Assembly (NCBI RefSeq): GCF_021699195.1
Contig: NZ_SSXE01000020.1
Location: 1 to 64,000, forward strand
Length of the DNA: 64,000 nucleotides
Reading direction: 5' to 3'
DNA from: Nonomuraea sp. MG754425
GTDB taxonomy: Bacteria; Actinomycetota; Actinomycetes; Streptosporangiales; Streptosporangiaceae
Shown: positions 14,930-22,672 of the stretch, in pieces
How positions within the stretch are numbered: the stretch's first letter is position 1
Layout of the letters: each line of letters begins with the position of its first letter
The notes under the pieces: model-generated
The model's input: only the letters and a program-made list of their open reading frames with translations
What the model was told of the DNA's origin: nothing
Databases searched by the model: none
Program-made: the position numbers and the translations under genes

Positions 14930-16167
14930 CGACGTCCGGCTCCGCCGCGGTCCGGCTCAGGCCGCTCAGCGTCGTTCCCGAGGGCGAGGACGAGGTGCTG
15001 GTGGGCGACCCCGCCACCGGCACCTTCGTGACGATGCCGGCGGTCGGCGGCGTGGTCATCGCCGCCCTCGGGCGCGGGGCGAGCCTCGACGAGGCGGCGG
15101 CCGAGGCCGAGGCGTTCGCCGGCCAGCCGGTGGACGTGCCGTCGTTCGTCGCCACCCTCGGTGAACTCGGCTTCCTGGCCGAGGACACCGGCGAGGAGGG
15201 CTCGGGGGACGCGGCGCAACCCGTGCGCACCGCGCCCATCCAGGCCCGCCGCTGGATGACCAGCGTCCGCCCGGAGGCGGTACGCCCCTTCTTCGGCCCC
15301 GTGGCCTGGGCCTGCTACGCCGCCTGCCTGCTCTTCGCGCTGGGTGTCTTCGCCGTCCGTCCCGATCTGGTTCCCGACCCGGCCGTGGACGCCTTCCCCT
15401 TCGACGACATCGGGCTGAGCGCGCTGGCCTGGCTGCCCTTCGTGTGGTTCGCCGCGGCCAGCCACGAGTGCGGCCACTGGCTCGGCGCGCGGGCCCTCGG
15501 CCTGCAGACCCGTTTCGGCGTCGACCGTCGCATGATCATGCTCGTCTTCGAGACGGACCTCACCCAGGTCTGGACGCTCCCGCGCCGCCGCCGCTACGGC
15601 CCGCTGCTGGCGGGCCTCGCCGTGGACTCGGTGCTGCTCGCCGCGCTGCTCACCGGGCGGCTGCTGATCGACTCCGGCCTCTGGACGCCCCCCGCCCTGG
15701 TCGGGTCGCTGCTGGCCGCCTGGGTGTTCATCAAGGTCATGCAGATGCTCTGGCAGTGCCTGGTCTTCCTGCGCACCGACCTGTACGCCGTGCTGGTCAA
15801 CGCCCTGGGCTGCCGCAACCTGTGGCGGGTGAAGTCGCTGATGCTGCGGCGGGCCTTCGGGAGGCTGACGCCGGAGCAGGCCGCGGAACTGGCGGACGCG
15901 ACCGAGGCCGACCTGCGGGCCGGACGCTGGTTCCGCTGGGTGTGGCTGGCCGGACTGCTCGGCGTGGCCGCCTGGTTCTGCCTCCTGCTGCTGCCCGTCT
16001 TCGCGGCGGTCCTGAGCTGGGCGGCCGACGGCCTGGCCGAGGGGCCGCTGTCCGCCGGATTCTGGTACCGGCTGCTCTGCGCCGGCCTGCTGCTGGGCCC
16101 CGAGACCCTGGCGCTGGCACTGGCCGTCAGGGAGTACGCGGGACGGTTCGCCACCCGCCGGGCCTGA
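14926..16167 (+). CDS. PqqD/RRE-like fused M50-type membrane zinc protease
   Basis: A 413-residue membrane protein coupled to the ThiF gene by a GTGA overlap. Residues 10-90 are a PqqD-like winged helix (VRLRPLSVVPEGED, YFVTMP-like strand, LGELGFLAE). Hydrophobic segments follow at about 125-145, 165-180, 215-235, 250-275, 335-360 and 380-400. The second carries HExxH as HECGH (residues 180-184), the site-2-protease zinc motif. The M50 second-ligand motif is degenerate; an Asp in FLRTDLYAVL is a candidate third ligand. In RiPP systems such proteins remove the leader and help export the product. The built-in recognition domain suggests it docks the same peptide as the ThiF enzyme. Confidence 0.85.
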   Translation: MTTSGSAAVRLRPLSVVPEGEDEVLVGDPATGTFVTMPAVGGVVIAALGRGASLDEAAAEAEAFAGQPVDVPSFVATLGELGFLAEDTGEEGSGDAAQPVRTAPIQARRWMTSVRPEAVRPFFGPVAWACYAACLLFALGVFAVRPDLVPDPAVDAFPFDDIGLSALAWLPFVWFAAASHECGHWLGARALGLQTRFGVDRRMIMLVFETDLTQVWTLPRRRRYGPLLAGLAVDSVLLAALLTGRLLIDSGLWTPPALVGSLLAAWVFIKVMQMLWQCLVFLRTDLYAVLVNALGCRNLWRVKSLMLRRAFGRLTPEQAAELADATEADLRAGRWFRWVWLAGLLGVAAWFCLLLLPVFAAVLSWAADGLAEGPLSAGFWYRLLCAGLLLGPETLALALAVREYAGRFATRRA

Positions 16168-16174
16168 CCGGGCG

Positions 16175-16864
16175 TCACGCCGTCACGAACTCGGCGATGA
16201 TCACCGTGGCGTCGCATCCGGGCTCCACGGCCGCCATCTCGTCGTACAGCCGGTCCAGGCAGGCCCCCGGTGACGTGCCCCCGCCGAACAACTCCCGCAT
16301 CCGCGCCGCCCCCAGCGCCTCGACCGCCCCGGCACTGACGATCGCGACCCGGTCGCCCGGACGCAGCACCACGGAGCCGACCTCCGGGTCCGGGGCGGCG
16401 GGCAGCGCGCTCCCGCGCGGGGCCGTCAGCCGGAGCGGCTCCGCGCCCCTCGGGCAGTGCCAGATCTCGCCGTCGCCCACGTGCGCGAACCGCAGCAGCG
16501 GGCTCTCCGCCCGCTCCAGCACCACCAGGTCGAGGTCGCCGGCCGGCCCCGTCCCCACACCGCGCCGGGACGCGTCGCGCGCCGCCCGCACGCACTCGTC
16601 CAGGCTCTGCTCACCGTGCTGCGGGCGGGCCGCGACCACCGCGCCCAGGGCCAGCGCGCCGCCCACCCCCCGGGCCGCCGCGACCAGCCGCTCCTGGACG
16701 ACGTACGCGTCCGACGGGACCCCTCGCCCGCCCTCGTACGTGCCCCCCACCGCCACCAGCCGCGGTCGCGCCACCGGCATGCCCGCCGGCCAGTTCCCCC
16801 GCTTGCCCCTGACCGTCATCACGGACAGGCAGCCCAGCAGGAACGTGATCACGAACACCGTCAT
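16175..16864 (-). CDS. Membrane-anchored PP2C-like serine/threonine phosphatase
   Basis: About 229 residues, starting at the ATG preceded by GGGAGGGG. ATG 16879 is the longer alternative. One N-terminal membrane segment (TVFVITFLLGCLSVM) is followed by a PP2C/SpoIIE-type domain: LVAVGGTYEGG, VVLERAESPLLRFAHVGDGEIWHCP, DRVAIVSAGAVEAL and CDATVIIAEF. The usual acidic metal ligands are only partly recognisable. It lacks the SpoIIE-style DG near the start, so activity may be weak or lost. It converges with the M50 gene (7-base gap) and is divergent from the sensor gene across two strong palindromes. Confidence 0.7.
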   Translation of the reverse strand: MTVFVITFLLGCLSVMTVRGKRGNWPAGMPVARPRLVAVGGTYEGGRGVPSDAYVVQERLVAAARGVGGALALGAVVAARPQHGEQSLDECVRAARDASRRGVGTGPAGDLDLVVLERAESPLLRFAHVGDGEIWHCPRGAEPLRLTAPRGSALPAAPDPEVGSVVLRPGDRVAIVSAGAVEALGAARMRELFGGGTSPGACLDRLYDEMAAVEPGCDATVIIAEFVTA

Positions 16865-16916
16865 GAAACCCCTCCCCATCGCGCCCCAGTAGACGCCTTC
16901 CCGAACGGCCGCGACT

Positions 16917-16963
16917 GACGGCCGATCGGCCGTCGTAGCGTTCTGACGGCCGATCAGCCGTCA
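16917..16963. promoter_or_regulatory. Two tandem palindromic operators
   Basis: GACGGCCGATCGGCCGTC (16917-16934) is a perfect 18-base palindrome. TGACGGCCGATCAGCCGTCA (16944-16963) is the same site with one mismatch. Their centres are 28 bases apart, close to three helical turns less a few bases. TAGCGT at 16936-16941 between them could be a -10 box. The form is typical of TetR-family operators. No TetR gene is in the window. The remaining bases to 17170 hold no gene I can support. Confidence 0.65.
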
Positions 16964-17170
16964 TGCCGCCGGCACGGTCACGGGCCAGGGTTCGGTGCGG
17001 GCGGGAACTCCGCAGCAGAGCCGACGAAGACGACATGAGGCCCACGATGCGACGCGTCACCACGTACGCCGCGAAAGACTGCGGGGGAACACGGAGAGAA
17101 ACCCTTTCGCACGCCTTTATACCGGTTATCGTGAGATCCGTTCTGTGCCCATATCGTGTGCGGACGGCTC

Positions 17171-18325
17171 ATGGCTCTCACCGGCTCCACGAGATACGAC
17201 TCGGCCACCAGCCAGCTCACCCGGGCCGTCGCACGCACGGGAGCCGGCGCGCGCAGCGCGGTGGGCTCGGTCGCGGTCGTGGCGGCCCTGTTCGGCGCGG
17301 TCCCGCCGGTCTCGGCCGCGTGGCTGGCGCCCATGCTGGCGCTCCACCTCGGGTGGACGCTCCTGTACGTGCGCGTGTTCGTCCGCAAGGACCTGCTGCC
17401 CCACTGGCTGGTGGCCGGTGATGCGGCCGTCACGGTCGCGCTGTGTCTCGCGCAGGTTCACCTGGTCCCGGTCGAGGCGATGGTCACCGGGTCGAGCTGG
17501 GTGCACGGGCTGGTCACGATGACCGTCGTGATGGCCGGGGTGACCTGGCGACCCAGGGTGGCGGTGCCCGTCGGGCTCGGCCTGGCCGCCGCCTTCGCGA
17601 CCGGCGTGCGGCTCGCCTCGCCCGCCCACGACGTGCTCGGATCCCTCGGGATCCACCTCGTGCAACTGCTCGCGATCGTGCTGCTCATGACGCTGCTGCG
17701 GCGCTCGGCGGCCTCGTCCGACGCCTTCCTGCGCGAGAGCGCCCGCGCCGAGATCTCGCTCATCGTGGCACGGCTGCGCCGCGAGGACGAGCTGCGCCAG
17801 GTCGGCAGCATCCACGAGACCTCGCTGCACACGCTGACCATGGTCGGCCTCGGCACGTACGACGAGCCGTCGCCCACCCTGCGCGCCCAGGTGCACACCG
17901 ACCTGGCGGCGCTGGAGCAGCTCCGCGACCAGCCGCACGCCGGCTCCGCCCCCATCGCCCTCGACGCGCTGCTCGACGAGGTCGCCGGCCGCGCCGCCGG
18001 CCTGGACGTACGCCGCCGCCTGACCCCCGAGACCGTGCCGGGGGACGTCGCGGAGCGCTTCGCCCGCGCGGTCACCGAGGCGCTGGCCAACGTCGCCCTG
18101 CACGCCGGCGTACGCGAGGCCGAACTCGTCTCCGCCCGGCGCGACGGCGGGATCGTGGTCGAGATCGCCGACGCCGGCCCCGGCTTCGACCAGGACCGCC
18201 TGCCGCCCGACCGGTTCGGCGTGCGCGGCTCGATCCTCGACACGATGCGCTCGCTGCCGAACGGCGGCGCCGAGATCTCCTCCGGCGACCGGGGCACCCG
18301 GGTGAGCCTGTGGTGGCGGCCATGA
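17171..18325 (+). CDS. Membrane sensor histidine kinase
   Basis: About 384 residues. Six hydrophobic segments (about 30-185) form a membrane sensor. A short dimerisation helix contains RQVGSIHETSLHTLTMVG, with candidate phospho-His residues but not the canonical LHD box. The C-terminal HATPase domain is intact: Asn box EALANVALHAG, DAGPGF, and GVRGS with a final GTRVSLWW. It is first in a three-gene unit with a second membrane sensor and a response regulator (ATGA overlaps). The stimulus is unknown. The start is uncertain: ATG 17171 is chosen over GTG 17156, and neither has a strong ribosome binding site. Regulation by the tandem palindromes upstream is likely. Confidence 0.75.
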   Translation: MALTGSTRYDSATSQLTRAVARTGAGARSAVGSVAVVAALFGAVPPVSAAWLAPMLALHLGWTLLYVRVFVRKDLLPHWLVAGDAAVTVALCLAQVHLVPVEAMVTGSSWVHGLVTMTVVMAGVTWRPRVAVPVGLGLAAAFATGVRLASPAHDVLGSLGIHLVQLLAIVLLMTLLRRSAASSDAFLRESARAEISLIVARLRREDELRQVGSIHETSLHTLTMVGLGTYDEPSPTLRAQVHTDLAALEQLRDQPHAGSAPIALDALLDEVAGRAAGLDVRRRLTPETVPGDVAERFARAVTEALANVALHAGVREAELVSARRDGGIVVEIADAGPGFDQDRLPPDRFGVRGSILDTMRSLPNGGAEISSGDRGTRVSLWWRP

Positions 18326-19440
18326 CCGAGGAGATCGAGCAGATCGCCCGCCGGTACGCCCGTTACACCGCGCTCGGCGCCGTCGTCATCGCCGCCGTCT
18401 GGCACCTCGGCTACGACCTCACCGTCACCCTCACCGGCTGGAGCTCCTTCCGCTGGCCCTTCGTCGCCGCCGCGGCCTGGGTGCTCTACTCCGCGATCTT
18501 CGTCGTCGGCGCGCTGTCGCTGTCGGCCACCTCGCGAGGCCCTGAGCGGATCAGGGAGCTCGTCCTCGCCACGCTGGCCGTGGACGTCGCCGTGATCGTG
18601 GCCTGCCGGCCCGAGGAACTGCTCGGCATCAGCGACTGGGGATGGGGCTCGATCGGCTGGATCGGCGTCATGCTGACCTGGGGCCGGCCGCGCTGGCGGG
18701 CCGAGATCACCGTGTTCCTGGCCGCCAACGCCGGCATCATGCTGGCGGCCATGGCGATCTCCGGCACGTTCGACCGCGTCTCCATCGCCAAGTACCTGGT
18801 CGTCATCGCCGGCGGCGTCACCATGCAGCTCGGCTACATGGCCGGCTGCCACCTGCTGCGCACCCGCGCCGAGGAGACCGTGCTGCTGGCCCGCAGGCTC
18901 GCCGCCGACGACGCCTGGCGCGAGTCGGCCCAGCGCATCCACACCGACCGGCTGCGCCGTTACGAGGCCATCCGGGACGTGGCCGAGTCGCTGCTCACCC
19001 AGCTCGCCAACGGCGCCGACCCCGGCGACCCCCGCGTCCGCGAGGACTGCACGGCCGGCGCCATGCGGCTGCGGCGGCTCATCACCGAGCGGGAGGACGT
19101 CCCGGACGAGCTGGTGTCCGTGCTGCGCGAGCGCATCGACGCGGCCGAGCGGCGCCAGGTCCTGGTGACGGCCCCGCCGTTCGGCGACCGGCTGCCCGAC
19201 CTGCCGGACGGCGTGCGCGAGGACCTGCTCAGAGCGCCGGTCCGGGCGCTGGACGGGGCGCGGACCCGCGCCAGGGTCACCGTCTCGGCCATGTCGACCA
19301 TGGTCAGCGTGGCGGTCGTGGCCGACAACGACGACCTGCCCATCAGCCCGGCGCCCGTGCACGAGGCCAGCGGGGTCGTCGTCAGCTACCAGCGGCTGGG
19401 AGGCGAGATATGGGTCAACAGCATCTGGCAGGACCGGTGA
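18322..19440 (+). CDS. Second membrane sensor, degenerate histidine kinase
   Basis: A 372-residue protein starting in the ATGA overlap with the preceding kinase. Five or six hydrophobic segments (about 15-180) resemble those of the first sensor. A cytoplasmic helix follows (ESAQRIHTDRLRRYEAIRDVAESLL), with a His in a plausible dimerisation box. The end (TRARVTVSAMSTMVSVAVVADNDDLP) retains strands of an HATPase fold but lacks the Asn box and the DxGxG nucleotide loop. It therefore probably cannot bind ATP. It may form a heterodimer with the first kinase, be phosphorylated by it, or act as a decoy. The function is inferred from gene order. Confidence 0.7.
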   Translation: MTEEIEQIARRYARYTALGAVVIAAVWHLGYDLTVTLTGWSSFRWPFVAAAAWVLYSAIFVVGALSLSATSRGPERIRELVLATLAVDVAVIVACRPEELLGISDWGWGSIGWIGVMLTWGRPRWRAEITVFLAANAGIMLAAMAISGTFDRVSIAKYLVVIAGGVTMQLGYMAGCHLLRTRAEETVLLARRLAADDAWRESAQRIHTDRLRRYEAIRDVAESLLTQLANGADPGDPRVREDCTAGAMRLRRLITEREDVPDELVSVLRERIDAAERRQVLVTAPPFGDRLPDLPDGVREDLLRAPVRALDGARTRARVTVSAMSTMVSVAVVADNDDLPISPAPVHEASGVVVSYQRLGGEIWVNSIWQDR

Positions 19441-20111
19441 CGGTGGCCCTGGTGGAGGACCACCAGGTCGTGGTGGACGGCGTACGGTCGTGGTTCGGCC
19501 CGCCCACCCCCGTCGAGCTGGTCGCGCAGGGCCCCACCATCGAGTCCGTCCGCGGCACGGCCGCCGACGTGCTGCTGCTCGACCTCAACCTGAACGGCAC
19601 CATGGTCCTCGACCGGGTCGCCGAGCTGTGCGCGGGCGGTCAGCGGGTCATCGTCTTCTCCGAGCACGAGGAGCCGGAGACCGTACGGGCGGTGCTGGAC
19701 GCCGGCGCCTCGGCCTTCATCGGCAAGGGCCGGGCCACCCGGGAGTCCTGCGTGGAGACCATCCTGGAGGTGGCCGCCGACCGCCCCTCCGTCACGCCGC
19801 CGATGGCCCAGGCCATCGCGACCGACGAGGGCCCGCACCGGCCGCACCTGTCGGACAAGGAGCGGGCGGCGCTGCTGTACTGGTTCCAGTCGATGTCGAA
19901 GGCGTCGGTGGCGGCGCGCATGGGGATCAAGGAACGGACGGTGCGGCAGTACATCGACCGGGCCCGGGTCAAGTACGCGGCGGCCGGACGGCCCGCGCCC
20001 ACCAAGGAGAAGCTGCTCATCTGCGCCATCGAGGACGGCCTGCTACGACCCGACGAGGTGACCGTCTACACCTCACTGGCTGCCCGCACCCCCGCCGAAC
20101 CGCGGGACTGA
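19410..20111 (+). CDS. LuxR/NarL-like response regulator
   Basis: About 233 residues. The receiver has the acidic pocket VALVEDHQ, the phospho-Asp in DVLLLDLNLNG, and the conserved Lys in FIGKGRAT. The C-terminal helix-turn-helix (LSDKERAALLYWFQSMSKASVAARMG.. followed by TVRQYIDRARVKYAAAG) is more divergent than a normal LuxR domain. The ATG at 19410 has GGGAGG six bases before it. GTG 19437, which overlaps the sensor stop as GTGA, would give a 224-residue protein starting at VTVALVED and is an equally reasonable start. It is the output of the two-sensor system. Confidence 0.85.
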   Translation: MGQQHLAGPVTVALVEDHQVVVDGVRSWFGPPTPVELVAQGPTIESVRGTAADVLLLDLNLNGTMVLDRVAELCAGGQRVIVFSEHEEPETVRAVLDAGASAFIGKGRATRESCVETILEVAADRPSVTPPMAQAIATDEGPHRPHLSDKERAALLYWFQSMSKASVAARMGIKERTVRQYIDRARVKYAAAGRPAPTKEKLLICAIEDGLLRPDEVTVYTSLAARTPAEPRD

Positions 20112-20115
20112 CACT

Positions 20116-20167
20116 CCTGGACCCCGGCGCTCCCGGCAGGAGGGGGCCGGCGGAGCCGGGGTCCAGG
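20116..20167. terminator. Bidirectional terminator between converging genes
   Basis: CCTGGACCCCGGC (20116-20128) is complementary to GCCGGGGTCCAGG (20155-20167), a 13-bp stem with a 26-base loop. It lies exactly between the response regulator stop and the Uma2 gene stop. Confidence 0.75.
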
Positions 20168-20752
20168 TCACCTTCGTCCGCTGACGAGGGCCGCCGGGTC
20201 GAAGGTGATGCGGAACGGCGCGGTCAGGCTGGCGGGCGTGCCGGCCTTGTGGACGGACGGCGGGTCGTATCGGGTGCCCTTGAGCTCGTAGACGTACAGG
20301 GTCGGTCCTTCGCCGGGCTCGACCCGCCAGTAGCAGGGGATCCCGGCCTCCGCGTATGCGGCGACCTTGAGCATCTCGTCGCGTTTCGTGGTGCTCGGGC
20401 TGCCCACCTCGACGGCGAGCAGGATGTGGTGCGGCGAGAACATGAGGTCTACTTCTTCGGTCATCTCCTCGCGAACGACCACGAGGTCGGGGATGTAGAA
20501 ATCCCTGGCGGTGACCCGCAGGTTGACCGTCGACAAGGGCTCCAGCCCGGGTGGGAGGGCGTCGTCGAGGATCCGCTGTAGCCGGTAGATGACGCGCTGG
20601 TGCGGAGGGGTGGGGGCAGGGCTCACCAGTAGGCTCCCGTTGAACAGCTCGTAGCGGTTACCGTCGTCCGGCAACTCGAGCAGGTCGTCGACCGTGAAAG
20701 GCGCGTTCCCCAGGGGAGTCGCCGGTTGTCCGGTCGGTTCGATCGTCGCCAT
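20168..20752 (-). CDS. Uma2-family (DUF820) PD-(D/E)xK nuclease-like protein
   Basis: About 194 residues. The Uma2 signature is clear: FTVDDLLELPDDGNRYELFNGSLLVSPAP, a central FYIPDLVVVREE with the catalytic Asp, LLAVEVGSPSTTKRDEMLK with Glu and Lys of the PD-(D/E)xK core, and IPCYWRVEPGEGP. The family is very abundant in actinobacteria and cyanobacteria. Its biological role is not established, though it is related to transposon-borne and restriction-type nucleases. ATG 20752 is chosen as start because it begins the conserved part. GTG 20794 is a longer option with GGGGGAAG upstream. Confidence 0.85.
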   Translation of the reverse strand: MATIEPTGQPATPLGNAPFTVDDLLELPDDGNRYELFNGSLLVSPAPTPPHQRVIYRLQRILDDALPPGLEPLSTVNLRVTARDFYIPDLVVVREEMTEEVDLMFSPHHILLAVEVGSPSTTKRDEMLKVAAYAEAGIPCYWRVEPGEGPTLYVYELKGTRYDPPSVHKAGTPASLTAPFRITFDPAALVSGRR

Positions 20753-20876
20753 AGCGGTCACCCACTCAGTATCGGGAGTCTCGACCTCGCCCACATGCTA
20801 CTTCCCCCATTTCCGTCACTTTAAGTTTGCGCTCCATCACATAACGGGCAGGGTCGGTTCGGGCGATGATCGGCAG

Positions 20877-20906
20877 GTTGAAAGTTTCAACTCTCTGATC
20901 TATGCA
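20877..20906 (+). promoter_or_regulatory. LPMO promoter with operator over the -35 box
   Basis: GTTGAAAGTTTCAAC (20877-20891) is a perfect 15-base palindrome. Within it TTGAAA (20878-20883) serves as -35, and TATGCA (20901-20906) is 17 bases downstream as -10. A second dyad, GGAAAG-CC-CTTTCC (20908-20921), covers the expected start point. A repressor bound here would block transcription. The core TGAAAGTTTCA also occurs upstream of the GH3 gene. Confidence 0.6.
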
Positions 20907-21061
20907 TGGAAAGCCCTTTCCGCTGTTCACCGCCCCCGCCGCCCGCGCCCGCCCGCCGCTGACCGGCGTCCTCACTTGGCCGCGCCCCGCTCGTCAGATA
21001 CCGTCGCCCACCGGGAGCGCTCCTCACCACCGGAACCCCGACCGGAACACGGAGACCGCAC

Positions 21062-21724
21062 ATGCCCCGAGTAGCACCACCCCGCTGGGCGAAGCGCGCC
21101 CTGATCCTGCTGACGACCCTGGCGATGATCTTCACTGTGCCGCTCGCCGGCACCGCGTCGGCGCACGGCTCGGTCGTCGACCCGGCCTCCCGCAACTACG
21201 GCTGCTGGCTGCGCTGGGGCAGCGACTTCCAGAACCCCACCATGCAGCAGCAGGACCCCATGTGCTGGCAGGCGTGGCAGGACAACACGAACGCCATGTG
21301 GAACTGGAACGGCCTCTACCGTGACGGCGTCGCCGGCAACCACCAGGGCGTCATCCCCAACGGCCAGCTCTGCAGCGCCGGACAGACCCAGGACGGCCGC
21401 TACCGCTCCATGGACACGCCCGGCGCCTGGAAGACGACCAGCCTCGGCAGCACGTTCAACATCCGCCTCACCGACCAGGCATACCACGGCGCGGACTACA
21501 TCCTCGTCTACATCACCCGCCAGGGCTACGACGCGACCACCACGCGGCTCGGCTGGAACCACCTGGAACTGATCCGCACCACGCCGAAGTACGCGCCCGC
21601 CGGGGAGTACCCGATCACCGGCCTGAGCAAGGGCTCGCGCACCGGCCGTCACGTGGTCTTCACGGTCTGGAAGGCCTCGCACATGGACCAGACCTACTAC
21701 TTCTGCAGCGACGTCACCTTCTAG
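21062..21724 (+). CDS. AA10 lytic polysaccharide monooxygenase, secreted
   Basis: A 220-residue copper enzyme that oxidatively cuts crystalline chitin or cellulose. The signal peptide ends in TASA before His35, which becomes the N-terminus and first histidine-brace ligand (HGSVVDPASRNYGC). His94 (GNHQGVIPNGQLCSAG) is the second ligand, and the axial Phe is in the final YFCSDVTF. Cysteines at CW, MCW, LCSAG and FCSD fit the family disulphides. There is no carbohydrate-binding module, so it is a compact single-domain form of the short AA10 type. GGAGA precedes the ATG. Promoter and operator lie about 150 bases upstream. Substrate (chitin versus cellulose) cannot be decided by eye. Confidence 0.95.
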   Translation: MPRVAPPRWAKRALILLTTLAMIFTVPLAGTASAHGSVVDPASRNYGCWLRWGSDFQNPTMQQQDPMCWQAWQDNTNAMWNWNGLYRDGVAGNHQGVIPNGQLCSAGQTQDGRYRSMDTPGAWKTTSLGSTFNIRLTDQAYHGADYILVYITRQGYDATTTRLGWNHLELIRTTPKYAPAGEYPITGLSKGSRTGRHVVFTVWKASHMDQTYYFCSDVTF

Positions 21725-21847
21725 CCGGGGTACCGCGCCGCAGGGCACTCGACACCCTTCGCGGCCCTGGGTGAACGCTTCCCTCGCCCGCCGGGCGCGG
21801 TCCGCCGCGTCCGGCATGAGGGGCGCGGACAGCCACCGCTGCGGGAG

Positions 21848-22672
21848 TCAGAGCACGTGGTCGGGGGTGTCGAGCCAGACGCGTTGCCCGTCCGGGGTGA
21901 CCGTCATCCCGAACCGTCCGGGGCCGGGCTCGCCCCACGACACCCACCGGAAGAAGGCGTCGGTGACCTCGTCCCACAGAGGCCGGTCGCCCACCTGGTA
22001 GACCTCGTGCCCGGTCTCGCCGGGCCGCCACTCCACCGTGCCCCACGAATGAGGGTCCACCGGGTCGGACAGCCACAGCCGGAACACCTCGCCGTCCTCG
22101 TCCCGGTCGTCGGCGTACACGGAGCCGACCCCCGTGAGCGCCGAGATCGCCAGGCCCGCCCCTGCGGGGGCGTAGGCGAGGGTACGCGGGACGACGTCCG
22201 TTTCGGACCAGTGCTTGTCCTCCGGCCGCCGCGCCGTCCGGTCCACCTCGATCGACGTCACCGCCCCGGCGGGGCTGACCAGATGGGACAGGAGCGCAGC
22301 GGTCCAGCCGGTGCCCGTACCGACCTCCAGCACGCGTTGACCGGGCTCGGGGGACAGCCATTCCAGCAGGTCCGCAACCGTGCCCGGCGCGGACGCCGAC
22401 GACGTGAAGTCGCCCTCGGCCGTCCTGATGTCGGTGGCGCCGTCGTCGAGCTGGGCGACGATGGCCGTGTCGAGGTAGACGGCACGCAGCCAGTCCTGCG
22501 GGTCGGCGTCGCGGTCGATGACCCGCTTCCCTCCGCCGTCCGCGTCCACCAGGCCGACCGGCGGGGCGAACAGGTGGCGGGGCACCGCGCGGAAGGCGTC
22601 GTACACCCGCTCGCCCGCAGGAGAGACCGCGCTGACCTGACGGATCAGCGCCTCCACCTGGTCAGCCGTCAC
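21848..22672 (-). CDS. PIMT-type (protein-aspartate) methyltransferase, probably internally deleted
   Basis: A 274-residue protein. The first half matches protein-L-isoaspartate/aspartate O-methyltransferases: helical N-domain with VPRHLFAPP, a substrate loop, and SAM motif I VLEVGTGTGWTAALL followed by VTSIEVD. The C-terminal half (SVYADDRDEDGEVFRLWLSDP to FGMTVTPDGQRVWLDTPD) is the extra domain found on RiPP-associated members of this family. Between them the usual second half of the Rossmann fold (motifs II and III, about 90-100 residues) is absent, so the gene looks like an in-frame internal deletion of a protein of roughly 370 residues. Activity is doubtful. GTG start overlaps the stop of a 31-codon ORF (GTGA), which may be its peptide substrate. 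Confidence 0.75.
   Translation of the reverse strand: MTADQVEALIRQVSAVSPAGERVYDAFRAVPRHLFAPPVGLVDADGGGKRVIDRDADPQDWLRAVYLDTAIVAQLDDGATDIRTAEGDFTSSASAPGTVADLLEWLSPEPGQRVLEVGTGTGWTAALLSHLVSPAGAVTSIEVDRTARRPEDKHWSETDVVPRTLAYAPAGAGLAISALTGVGSVYADDRDEDGEVFRLWLSDPVDPHSWGTVEWRPGETGHEVYQVGDRPLWDEVTDAFFRWVSWGEPGPGRFGMTVTPDGQRVWLDTPDHVL

Noticed and set aside
16963-17421. Open frame starting at the second palindrome
   Set aside because: Its start lies in the operator, composition is Arg-rich and it overlaps the sensor gene out of frame.
20168-20752. Uma2 protein considered as evidence for a transposon
   Set aside because: No transposase, terminal inverted repeats or target duplications are visible around it.
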